Assembly (NCBI GenBank): GCA_026418315.1
Contig: JAOABO010000060.1
Span: 1-10,517, forward strand
DNA length: 10,517 bases
Reading direction: 5' to 3'
From: Bacteroidia bacterium
Lineage (GTDB): Bacteria > Bacteroidota > Bacteroidia > B-17B0 > Aurantibacillaceae
Each line of letters starts with the position of its first letter. Positions within the stretch are counted from its first letter, which is position 1. The position numbers and the translations under genes were made by a program. The notes below the pieces were generated by a model. That model saw nothing but the letters and a program-made list of their open reading frames with translations. It searched no databases and was not told where the DNA came from. This document shows, piece after piece, positions 1 to 6,152 of the stretch.

Positions 1-322
1 CATATCTTTGAACAGGGTTTCTGAATACCAATAAAAAATGGACATTTGGGTTATCTTTCAGTATTTTTTGTAGTATTTGAACATTAGTAAAAGAATTACT
101 GTGTTTAAGCAAAACAAAATGATGATTGAGTGTTTCATCATTGGTATTAAAAAAATAATAGTTTCTTAAAAACTTTACTCCTTTATTGTATTCATTCTGG
201 TCCCAATAAAACGTACATTCCATTTGCGGATGCGAAACAATGTTAGAAGATTGACTTAATAAATAAGCAAGATTGGTTGTACCCGATTTTTGAATGCCTG
301 CAATGTAAAAGTCCACTTTCAT
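1..322 (-). CDS. Sulfotransferase family protein (partial, C-terminus beyond left edge)
   Basis: Reading leftward from an ATG at 320-322, the frame stays open to the window edge and gives 107 residues. They carry the two hallmark PAPS-binding motifs of the sulfotransferase fold. A P-loop-like 5'-phosphosulfate site, GIQKSGTTNLAYLL, lies at residues 9-22 just after the first beta-strand. The 3'-phosphate site, a beta-strand followed by FRNPVQRY, lies at about residues 96-107. The segment HPQMECTFYW (31-40) corresponds to the usual 'HP..KE..FF' stretch after the first helix. Known for the family: transfer of sulfate from PAPS to a hydroxyl or amine, releasing PAP. The acceptor (glycan, lipid or other) cannot be told, and the remaining C-terminal half is missing. 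The start lies 15 nt after the stop of the DivIC-like gene on the same strand, so the two are probably cotranscribed. Family is secure; substrate unknown. Confidence 0.85.
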   Translation of the reverse strand, partial: MKVDFYIAGIQKSGTTNLAYLLSQSSNIVSHPQMECTFYWDQNEYNKGVKFLRNYYFFNTNDETLNHHFVLLKHSNSFTNVQILQKILKDNPNVHFLLVFRNPVQRY

Positions 323-337
323 TATAAAGAATACATT

Positions 338-625
338 TTATTTTTTATTCGCCACTACATATACATCTTCATTATCTTTTTTCATCCAGTACTGTTCACG
401 GGCAAATTTTTCAATACTTGTAATATTATTCTTCAGTTCATCAATATTTTGCTTATTTTTCTGTATCTCATTTTGATAATATTTTTTTTCATCGTATAAT
501 TTTTTCAATTGCTTACTTAAATCTCTTTGAGTAAAAAAATCATTTTTATCAAAAAACAATAACCAAATCAAGAACAATATAAAAGTAATGAAATACTTAT
601 TCAAAAAAAAATTGGTCATAATCAT
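338..625 (-). CDS. DivIC/FtsB-like septum formation initiator protein
   Basis: A 95-residue bitopic membrane protein: short cytoplasmic N-terminus, one hydrophobic helix at about residues 11-25 (YFITFILFLIWLLFF), then a charged, Lys/Glu/Gln-rich coiled coil (about 33-73). It ends with FAREQYWMKKDNEDVYVV (74-91), the conserved 'ARE.Y.MKK..E..Y.V' close of the FtsB/DivIC family. Known role: FtsB/DivIC forms a complex with FtsL and FtsQ/DivIB in the periplasm that activates septal peptidoglycan synthesis by FtsWI. Length is typical for Bacteroidota. Two ATGs are possible (623-625 and 617-619), and no Shine-Dalgarno sequence helps choose; I kept the first. A TAAATTTG -7-type box on the minus strand (668-675) would give a leader of about 35 nt. 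The sulfotransferase gene follows 15 nt downstream. Family assignment rests on architecture and the C-terminal motif. Confidence 0.85.
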   Translation of the reverse strand: MIMTNFFLNKYFITFILFLIWLLFFDKNDFFTQRDLSKQLKKLYDEKKYYQNEIQKNKQNIDELKNNITSIEKFAREQYWMKKDNEDVYVVANKK

Positions 626-667
626 TATTTATCTAGCTGCAATAATAATAAAGATGTTATTAGTAGC

Positions 668-675
668 CAAATTTA
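668..675 (-). promoter_or_regulatory. Putative -7 promoter element for the DivIC-like gene
   Basis: Read on the minus strand the bases are TAAATTTG, an exact match to the Bacteroidota -7 consensus TAnnTTTG. Transcription would start near 661, giving a leader of about 35 nt before the ATG at 625. The -33 element is weak: the best candidate is TTTA about 17 nt upstream rather than TTTG, so this is tentative. Confidence 0.35.
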
Positions 676-727
676 TTAGCCCATACATTATTAAATTTTT
701 ATTACATTTACCGCTCTTTTTTAATCA

Positions 728-800
728 GCTTTCTTAGCTCAGTTGGTAGAGCAACTGACTCTTAATCAGTGGGTCGGGGGTTCGAGTCCCCCAGAAAGCA
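728..800 (+). tRNA. tRNA-Lys (anticodon CTT)
   Basis: A full cloverleaf folds by hand. The acceptor stem is GCTTTCT (728-734) with AGAAAGC (793-799). The D-stem is GCTC (737-740) with GAGC (749-752), around loop AGTTGGTA. The anticodon stem is ACTGA (754-758) with TCAGT (766-770), and the loop is CTCTTAA (759-765). The variable loop is GGGTC (771-775). The T-stem is GGGGG (776-780) with CCCCC (788-792), around TTCGAGT. The discriminator base is A800. Anticodon CTT occupies 761-763, so it reads AAG lysine codons. The 3' CCA is not encoded (CAT follows) and must be added by CCA-adding enzyme. It is a single gene, not a tRNA cluster, between the divergent divIC-like gene and the pnt operon. Confidence 0.97.
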
Positions 801-801
801 C

Positions 802-829
802 ATTCAAAAATACCACTAAGATTTTGAAT
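802..829 (+). repeat. Inverted repeat just downstream of tRNA-Lys
   Basis: ATTCAAAA (802-809) and TTTTGAAT (822-829) are perfect reverse complements separated by 12 nt, starting one base after the tRNA. The stem is AT-rich and no T-run follows, so it is at best a weak terminator or 3'-processing signal for the tRNA transcript. Its right arm also supplies the TTTG proposed as the -33 element of the pnt promoter. The inverted repeat is visible; any function is inference. Confidence 0.4.
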
Positions 830-855
830 CAGATATATCATCAAAACTATTTTTA
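823..855 (+). promoter_or_regulatory. Candidate promoter of the pnt operon
   Basis: TTTG (823-826), then a 21-nt spacer, then TATTTTTA (848-855), which differs from the Bacteroidota -7 consensus TAnnTTTG only in the last base. Transcription would begin near 862, about 20 nt before the pntAA ATG at 883. Readthrough from the tRNA gene is the alternative. Confidence 0.4.
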
Positions 856-882
856 TTATTATTGCCCCAAAACTAAAAATCA

Positions 883-2007
883 ATGATAATAGGCGTTCCA
901 AAAGAAACCAAATTTAAAGAAGCCCGGGTAGCACTTACTCCAGATGTAATTAAAGAACTCATAAAAAAAGGATATCAGGTAGTTGTTGAAAAAGATGCAG
1001 GGGCTCTCTCATATATTAAAGATGATGATTTCATTCATGCAGGAGCCGCTATAGCAGATAAAACCAAAGTGTACCAAAGTGATGTTGTAGTAAAAGTGAA
1101 TCCTCCTCAACCAGAAGAGATTGCTCTAATGAAAAAAAATGGGGTTCTTATATCGTTCATGTGGGCACTTACTAATCCCTCATTGGTAGAAGCGTGTGTA
1201 AAATCTGAAATTTCTGCATTTTCCATGGATGCCATTCCACGCATTTCAAGAGCACAAAAAATGGACGCTCTATCTTCTCAGGCCAATCTTGCAGGATATA
1301 AAGCAGTTATTCTTGCAGCTGATCATCTTGGAAAAATTCTTCCCATGATGACCACTGCTGCAGGTACTATTAAACCAGCAAAAGTGGTCATATTTGGGGC
1401 TGGCGTTGCTGGTTTACAAGCCATTGCTACTGCCAAAAGATTAGGTGCCGTAGTAGAAGTGAGTGATATTCGCCCTGAAACAAAAGAACAAGTGGAATCA
1501 TTAGGCGGAAAGTTTATTGAAGTAAAATCTGATGAATCCATCAAAATAGAAGGGGGCTATGTAAAAAATGTTTCAGAAGAATTTCTGAAAAAACAACAAG
1601 AGTTAGTGGCCAGGCATGTTGCAGAAGCCGATATAGTGATTACGACCGCCCTTATTCCAGGTAAAAAAGCACCTTTGTTAGTTACAGAACAAATGGTTAA
1701 AAGTATGCGTAACGGCTCTGTTATAGTGGATATGGCAGTAGAACAAGGTGGTAATGTAGCCGGAAGCAAGCTCAACGAAACTATTAAAACTGATAATGGA
1801 GTAATCATTATTGGTGAAAGCAATCTACCATCCTTATTACCAATGAACGCCAGCCAATTATACGCCAAGAACATACAGGCATTTTTATTGCATTTATCTG
1901 ACAACAACGGATTTAAATGGGAAATGGAAGAAGAAATTACTAAAGGAAGTTTAATGACTCATCAGGGAAAAGTTGTTAACCCTGCATTATTAAAAAATAA
2001 TAATTAA
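883..2007 (+). CDS. pntAA: Proton-translocating NAD(P) transhydrogenase, alpha-1 subunit (NAD(H)-binding domain I)
   Basis: This 374-residue soluble subunit binds NAD(H) and donates hydride across the dI/dIII interface of transhydrogenase. The N-terminal half opens with the typical MIIGVPKET and 'EARVALTP' (15-20). The conserved 'RQD loop' is present with exact spacing: R120, Q125 and D128, in RISRAQKMD. The Rossmann nucleotide site is FGAGVAGLQA (171-180), with acidic D195 in VEVSDIRP to bind the adenosine ribose and so select NAD over NADP. EGGYVKNV (223-230) matches the mobile loop with its conserved Tyr. Alanine dehydrogenase is a paralogue, but the RQD loop, the mobile loop and the pntAB/pntB neighbours settle the identity. 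Length fits the split alpha subunit of Rhodospirillum rubrum type, not the fused E. coli PntA of about 510 residues. Stop to next start is 11 nt. Confidence 0.97.
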   Translation: MIIGVPKETKFKEARVALTPDVIKELIKKGYQVVVEKDAGALSYIKDDDFIHAGAAIADKTKVYQSDVVVKVNPPQPEEIALMKKNGVLISFMWALTNPSLVEACVKSEISAFSMDAIPRISRAQKMDALSSQANLAGYKAVILAADHLGKILPMMTTAAGTIKPAKVVIFGAGVAGLQAIATAKRLGAVVEVSDIRPETKEQVESLGGKFIEVKSDESIKIEGGYVKNVSEEFLKKQQELVARHVAEADIVITTALIPGKKAPLLVTEQMVKSMRNGSVIVDMAVEQGGNVAGSKLNETIKTDNGVIIIGESNLPSLLPMNASQLYAKNIQAFLLHLSDNNGFKWEMEEEITKGSLMTHQGKVVNPALLKNNN

Positions 2008-2018
2008 AATCAAAAACT

Positions 2019-2324
2019 ATGGAGCAAATACTTGAATTTTTTAGTTTATACAGAGAACAGATTTATTTTGTTATTCTTTCCGTTTTTGTAGGGGTAGAAA
2101 TTATTGGAGGTGTACCTACTGTACTTCATACACCGCTTATGAGTGGAGCCAATGCCATACACGGTGTAGTCATTATTGGTGCTATTCATGTAATGCTTAA
2201 TCTTAATCCCGAAGATACACTGGCACTCATTCTTGGTTTTTTAGCCGTTTTTTTAGGAACATTAAACGTGGTTGGTGGATTTGTAGTAACAGACAGAATG
2301 CTTGAAATGTTTAAGAAAAAATAA
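2019..2324 (+). CDS. pntAB: NAD(P) transhydrogenase, alpha-2 subunit (membrane domain II, N-terminal part)
   Basis: A 101-residue membrane protein matching the C-terminal transmembrane part of fused PntA. Three or so hydrophobic helices are visible at about residues 15-31, 46-61 and 67-90. The signature VPTVLHTPLMSGANAIHG (32-49) is the conserved first helix-loop-helix of domain II. H48, in NAIHG, lies where E. coli PntA has a serine (NAISG). From memory of Thermus thermophilus work, a histidine here in the short alpha-2 subunit serves the proton path, matched by an Asn in the beta subunit, and that pairing is seen here (N95 in PntB). With PntB it forms the proton channel. It lies 11 nt after pntAA and 37 nt before pntB. 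Identity is secure from motif and context. Confidence 0.95.
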   Translation: MEQILEFFSLYREQIYFVILSVFVGVEIIGGVPTVLHTPLMSGANAIHGVVIIGAIHVMLNLNPEDTLALILGFLAVFLGTLNVVGGFVVTDRMLEMFKKK

Positions 2325-2361
2325 TTCCAAATTAATCCTTTCATTCAAATAAAATACTATT

Positions 2362-3759
2362 ATGATTAGCAACTACTTACTTGAAATCTCTTATCTGATT
2401 GGGTCTGTATCTTTTATCGCAGGGCTAAAACTCATGGGGCATCCCAAAACTGCCCGAAAAGGAAACATAATTGGTGCTGTTGGTATGACCATAGCTATTT
2501 TTGGCACTATTTTTCTGCACCATAATTTTAATCCACTTATTATTACTTTAATTTTTGCTGCTATAGGATTAGGAACTATAGTGGGTTGGATGACAGCCAA
2601 AAGAGTACCCATGACCAAAATGCCCGAGCTGGTTTCACTATTCAATGGAATGGGTGGTGCCTGCGCAGCACTAATTTCCATTATAGAATATTATCATTCA
2701 CAAAATCATTCGTCCGATACTCATCAAAATATCGGAACCATTATTGCAATTCTTGGTGGAATGATTATTGGCTCTGTTTCTTTTTCCGGAAGCATCATTG
2801 CTTTCTTAAAGTTAAATGGCACAATGAAAAAACCTGTTCGTTTGCCTTCTTACAATATTATTAATATTCTTATTCTAATTGCCACTCTTGTGTTAGCTAT
2901 ATATTTCTCTATAATTGACAATCATTTCACCATGTTGATGTTAGTTTTTGCTTTTGCTATTTTATATGGAGTACTCTTTACTATCCCTATTGGTGGTGCA
3001 GATATGCCTGTTGTGATTTCACTTTTAAACTCTTTCACAGGGCTGGCAGCGGCTTTTGGTGGATTTTTGTACGACAATAAAATTATGCTAACAGGAGGTA
3101 TTTTGGTAGGAAGTGCTGGTACCCTTTTAACATTAGCTATGTGTAAAGCTATGAATCGTCCCCTCTCTAATGTGATTTTTGGAGCATTTGGCGGAAGTTC
3201 AGCCGGCGAATCAACTGATACAAAAGGAAATATCAAAGATATCTCTGCATCGGACCTGGCCGTATTATTAGCATATTCCAAAAAAGTAGTCATTGTACCA
3301 GGATATGGATTAGCCGTAGCTCAGGCACAGCATACTATTAAAGAATTGGAAGATTTATTAGAATCAAAAGGTGTAGAAGTAAAGTATGCCATTCACCCTG
3401 TTGCAGGAAGAATGCCCGGCCATATGAATGTATTGTTAGCTGAAGCCAACGTAAGTTATGATAAATTAGTAGAAATGGAAGAAATCAATCCGGAATTTGA
3501 GCAAACGGATGTAGTGCTCGTAATAGGTGCCAACGATGTAGTCAATCCTGCTGCAAAAACCGACCCCTCTTCTCCAATTTACGGAATGCCCATTTTAGAA
3601 GTAGACAAAGCCAAGCACATTATTGTAAATAAAAGAAGTATGAGTGCCGGCTATGCAGGTATAGATAATTTATTGTTCTATAACCCAAAGTGCTCCATGT
3701 ACTTTGGAGATGCTAAAAAAGCCCTTACCGATTTGATTAGCGAAATAAAAAGTTTATAG
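2362..3759 (+). CDS. pntB: NAD(P) transhydrogenase, beta subunit (membrane domain II and NADP(H)-binding domain III)
   Basis: A full-length 465-residue PntB. Residues 1 to about 280 form roughly nine membrane helices. They include MPELVSLFNGMGGACAAL (87-104), where N95 replaces the proton-path histidine of E. coli PntB (His91), and MPVVISLLNSFTGLAAA (215-231). Residues about 290-465 are soluble domain III. Visible there are the NADP(H) site VPGYGLAVAQAQ (312-323), HPVAGRMPGHMN (345-356), GANDVVNPAA (389-398) and KRSMSAGYAG (424-433), whose Lys-Arg-Ser contacts the 2'-phosphate of NADP. All catalytic-site motifs look intact. The complex uses inward proton flow to drive NADH + NADP+ to NAD+ + NADPH, supplying NADPH for biosynthesis and redox defence. 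No strong intrinsic terminator follows; a 213-nt spacer leads to the MFS gene, which has its own promoter. Confidence 0.97.
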   Translation: MISNYLLEISYLIGSVSFIAGLKLMGHPKTARKGNIIGAVGMTIAIFGTIFLHHNFNPLIITLIFAAIGLGTIVGWMTAKRVPMTKMPELVSLFNGMGGACAALISIIEYYHSQNHSSDTHQNIGTIIAILGGMIIGSVSFSGSIIAFLKLNGTMKKPVRLPSYNIINILILIATLVLAIYFSIIDNHFTMLMLVFAFAILYGVLFTIPIGGADMPVVISLLNSFTGLAAAFGGFLYDNKIMLTGGILVGSAGTLLTLAMCKAMNRPLSNVIFGAFGGSSAGESTDTKGNIKDISASDLAVLLAYSKKVVIVPGYGLAVAQAQHTIKELEDLLESKGVEVKYAIHPVAGRMPGHMNVLLAEANVSYDKLVEMEEINPEFEQTDVVLVIGANDVVNPAAKTDPSSPIYGMPILEVDKAKHIIVNKRSMSAGYAGIDNLLFYNPKCSMYFGDAKKALTDLISEIKSL

Positions 3760-3907
3760 TTTTTCTCGTTACGTTTTGCCTTACTACAATAAAAAATGTT
3801 GCTATAAAACAGCAAGAAAATATATGTAACTTTTGTTTTTAAGGATTGATGCCATTAAAAAAACAATGTTCTACTTTGCCTATTGACTTGATTAAATTTT
3901 TCCGACT

Positions 3908-3939
3908 TTTGCTGCATCATCAATGGTGGTTTAATTTTG
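3908..3939 (+). promoter_or_regulatory. Bacteroidota-type promoter of the MFS gene
   Basis: TTTG at 3908-3911, a 20-nt spacer, then TAATTTTG at 3932-3939. Both boxes match the TTTG / TAnnTTTG sigma-ABfr consensus exactly, at the usual spacing. The predicted start is near 3946, giving a leader of about 27 nt before the ATG at 3973. This is the best promoter in the window. The rest of the pntB-MFS spacer (3760-3907) holds only a weak 5-bp hairpin (TTGCT 3799-3803 / AGCAA 3811-3815) and no convincing small gene. Confidence 0.65.
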
Positions 3940-3972
3940 GATATGATAACCAATGAAATTTTTATTTAGTGT

Positions 3973-5220
3973 ATGTCGCCTGTACGATTACTTTTGAAAA
4001 ACAAAGATTTTGTTAGTTTTGTTTTGCTTCGCCTGTTCTTAACCTTGGGTATTCAAATGCAAATGAGTGTAATTAGTTTACAAATTTACTATGAATATAC
4101 TAAAGAAGAAGTGATGCTGGGTTTAATAGGTCTTGCAGAAGCAGTGCCTTTTATTTTGGTTTCATTTTATTCAGGATATTTGTCAGATAAATTAAACAGA
4201 AAGTTGATTATTTTTAGCGGCAATGTTACTCTATTGATTACAGCGCTCTTTTTAGTGTTTTATACAGAAAAGCACTTTTTATTTTTTACCCACAAGCCCA
4301 TGTGGGTATTATATTTGATAGTAGTTCTGTTTGGAATCAACCGAGCATTTATGGCCGCCGCCATGCAGCCATTTTTGACAGAAATTTTACCGCGAGAATT
4401 ATACACTTATTCTTCGTCCTTAAATAGCGGCGCGTGGCATTTAGGAGCTATCCTAGGACCTGTACTGGCCGGTTTAATCTATTCATCTGCTACAAATGGG
4501 GCTTTGTGGTCTTATGTTGTAGTAGGATGTTTATATTTGACTAGTATCATTTGTTTGATGATGATTAAGCACAAAGGGAATACCCATCACGCCGCACTGA
4601 TTAAAGAAAATATTTTTGAAAGCATCAAAGAAGGGGTTGTATTTGTAAAAAACAGTAAAATATTGTTCAGTGCCATTACTTTAGATTTATTTGCTGTATT
4701 ATTTGGGGGTGTAAGCGCTATTATTCCTGCATTTACTGATAAAATTCTTCACTTAGGTCCTGAATACTACGGTTTATTACGCACTTCTCCTGCCATTGGG
4801 GCGCTGATTATGTCTCTTATTTTGACTTTTTACTTACCTGTAAAACATGCAGGAAAAGTATTGTTATACTCTGTTGCTTTATTTGGGTTATTCACCATAC
4901 TATTTGGTATATCAAGAAATTATTGGTTAGCTTTTTGGATGTTGTTTTGGACAGGTGTTTTTGATAGTGTCAGTGTAGTTATCAGGCACAGTATTTTACA
5001 ACTATATACTCCTGATCATTTAAGGGGCAGGGTTACAGCCATCAATGGAATATTCATCGGTTCCAGCAATGAAATCGGGGCTTTTGAATCGGGTTTAGCC
5101 GCCAGTTTGATGGGGCTTACTGCATCTATTGTTTTTGGGGGAACAATGACCATTGTAATGGTATATTTAATCTATCGGTTTAATCCTCAACTGGCCAAAT
5201 TAGATTTAAGTAAACTATAG
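3973..5220 (+). CDS. Major facilitator superfamily exporter (MFS_3 / EntS-like)
   Basis: A 415-residue polytopic membrane protein of the usual 12-helix MFS size. Loop 2-3 carries motif A as GYLSDKLNRK (68-77). The C-terminal half has the MFS_3-type stretch TPDHLRGRVTAINGIF (346-361), followed by GSSNEIGAFESG (363-374), also found in EntS-like exporters. A hydrophilic central loop is at about 199-227 (KHKGNTHHAALIKENIFESI). The family mostly contains proton-driven exporters of siderophores, macrolides or other small molecules. The substrate cannot be inferred here, because no siderophore or resistance genes adjoin. It is probably monocistronic, with its own consensus promoter (3908-3939), and it converges on the DUF3108 gene with only 41 nt between stops. 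Family is confident; substrate unknown. Confidence 0.88.
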   Translation: MSPVRLLLKNKDFVSFVLLRLFLTLGIQMQMSVISLQIYYEYTKEEVMLGLIGLAEAVPFILVSFYSGYLSDKLNRKLIIFSGNVTLLITALFLVFYTEKHFLFFTHKPMWVLYLIVVLFGINRAFMAAAMQPFLTEILPRELYTYSSSLNSGAWHLGAILGPVLAGLIYSSATNGALWSYVVVGCLYLTSIICLMMIKHKGNTHHAALIKENIFESIKEGVVFVKNSKILFSAITLDLFAVLFGGVSAIIPAFTDKILHLGPEYYGLLRTSPAIGALIMSLILTFYLPVKHAGKVLLYSVALFGLFTILFGISRNYWLAFWMLFWTGVFDSVSVVIRHSILQLYTPDHLRGRVTAINGIFIGSSNEIGAFESGLAASLMGLTASIVFGGTMTIVMVYLIYRFNPQLAKLDLSKL

Positions 5221-5221
5221 T

Positions 5222-5240
5222 ATTATACAGGATTATACAG
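5222..5240 (+). repeat. Two-copy tandem repeat in the convergent spacer
   Basis: ATTATACAG occurs at 5222-5230 and again at 5232-5240 (period 10) just after the MFS stop codon. It is only two copies and AT-rich. The 41-nt spacer shows no clear GC-rich terminator on either strand. Probably slippage, without demonstrable function. Confidence 0.4.
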
Positions 5241-5261
5241 ACACTGCAAGATAATAATTAT

Positions 5262-6152
5262 TCACTCAACTTTAGACAGCGGATTAGCATTGTTTTTAAT
5301 ATCTGTAATATCCATTTTGATACTACCTACCAATATTTTAGCTTGTGCTCTCAATGGAATATGATTTTTATCGTCGGTAATCCAAACTAATAAATCTTCT
5401 TCTTTTTTGAAAATTCTACCTCTCTGTACAATAGGGCAAAACTTTAAACATCTAAATTTTCCAATGTCTGTTTTTATCTCATCTTTGCCCAAATATTTCA
5501 TTTTCAAAGGCCATAATTCTTTATCAACAAAACTCATGACTGTAAATACATCACCTGCTTTTGCATTAGAAAAATCAATGTTTCTGGCAGCATAAAAAGC
5601 AGAAATCATATCGTGCACTTCATCAGGTATATTATATACTTGATTATCTTCGGTTTTTACTTCTTTTTTATAGTGATTAAAAAAATAATTCTGAGAAAAT
5701 TTAAATCCGCCTTCGTCTACTCGTCTTATAAATAACCATGGTAATAGTGCTTCTTTGTCTATATAACTTTCATAGCGATCTCTTACTTTGAAAAAGAAAT
5801 CAAAAGTTCCTTTGGAATAACCGTTTCCTACCACATGATAAACTTTTCTTCCTCCAATTTCTTCAATTTGTGGTTTTACTTCTATAATAGCAACACCTGC
5901 TTCAATAAATCCATAATGAACTCTATATGAAAGGACTTCTCCTTCCTTAAAAGCAAAATTAGATTTTGATGGCAGATTGGTCCGAATATTTTTTCCATTG
6001 TCATAAATAATATTCTTATTCGCATTTAATATGATTTCTACATGATTATATGTTTCTAAATAAAACGAAAAATACAGCAATATGCAACATGTAAAGAAAA
6101 CTGCAGTCAGCAGCTTGCTTCTACGCTTTAATAATACTTTTGAAGTATTCAT
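5262..6152 (-). CDS. DUF3108 domain-containing envelope protein
   Basis: I start this at the ATG at 6150-6152, giving 296 residues; the frame is open further up, but only to another ATG (6158) and a TTG (6173). This start gives a classic export signal: MNTSKVLLKRRSK, then a hydrophobic core (about 14-31). The mature part is beta-rich and matches the DUF3108 family from about residue 66 on: 'FKEGEVLSYRVHYGFIEAG', 'VVGNGYSKG', 'FFKVRDRYESYID', 'LPWLFIRRVDEGGF', 'AFYAARN', and late 'VWITDDKNHIPLRAQAKI'. The family's function is not established; members are predicted to be periplasmic or envelope-located. It is the last gene of the minus-strand operon, and its start overlaps the acyltransferase end by 32 nt, so translation is probably coupled. 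The N-terminus could instead be a membrane anchor, since no clear cleavage site is visible. Confidence 0.8.
   Translation of the reverse strand: MNTSKVLLKRRSKLLTAVFFTCCILLYFSFYLETYNHVEIILNANKNIIYDNGKNIRTNLPSKSNFAFKEGEVLSYRVHYGFIEAGVAIIEVKPQIEEIGGRKVYHVVGNGYSKGTFDFFFKVRDRYESYIDKEALLPWLFIRRVDEGGFKFSQNYFFNHYKKEVKTEDNQVYNIPDEVHDMISAFYAARNIDFSNAKAGDVFTVMSFVDKELWPLKMKYLGKDEIKTDIGKFRCLKFCPIVQRGRIFKKEEDLLVWITDDKNHIPLRAQAKILVGSIKMDITDIKNNANPLSKVE

Noticed and set aside
290..499. Plus-strand open frame of 69 residues rich in Phe and Ile
   Set aside because: It is antisense to the DivIC-like gene and the sulfotransferase start; its composition is just the complement of Lys/Asn-rich coding DNA.
1323..1907. 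Two long minus-strand open frames opposite pntAA (1323-1544 and 1557-1907)
   Set aside because: They lie wholly within a well-conserved gene on the other strand, resemble no family and have no promoter; they are mirror frames of the coding strand.
883..2007. Alanine dehydrogenase as the identity of the first pnt gene
   Set aside because: The two families are related, but the RQD loop spacing, the mobile loop and the following pntAB and pntB genes fit transhydrogenase alpha-1.
2391..3293. Open frames inside pntB (2391-2681 minus, 2586-2864 plus, 2922-3293 minus)
   Set aside because: Shadow frames of pntB with low-complexity or unlikely protein composition.
3798..3820. TTGCT/AGCAA hairpin after pntB as a terminator
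   Set aside because: Only five base pairs and no T-run on the plus strand; too weak to call.
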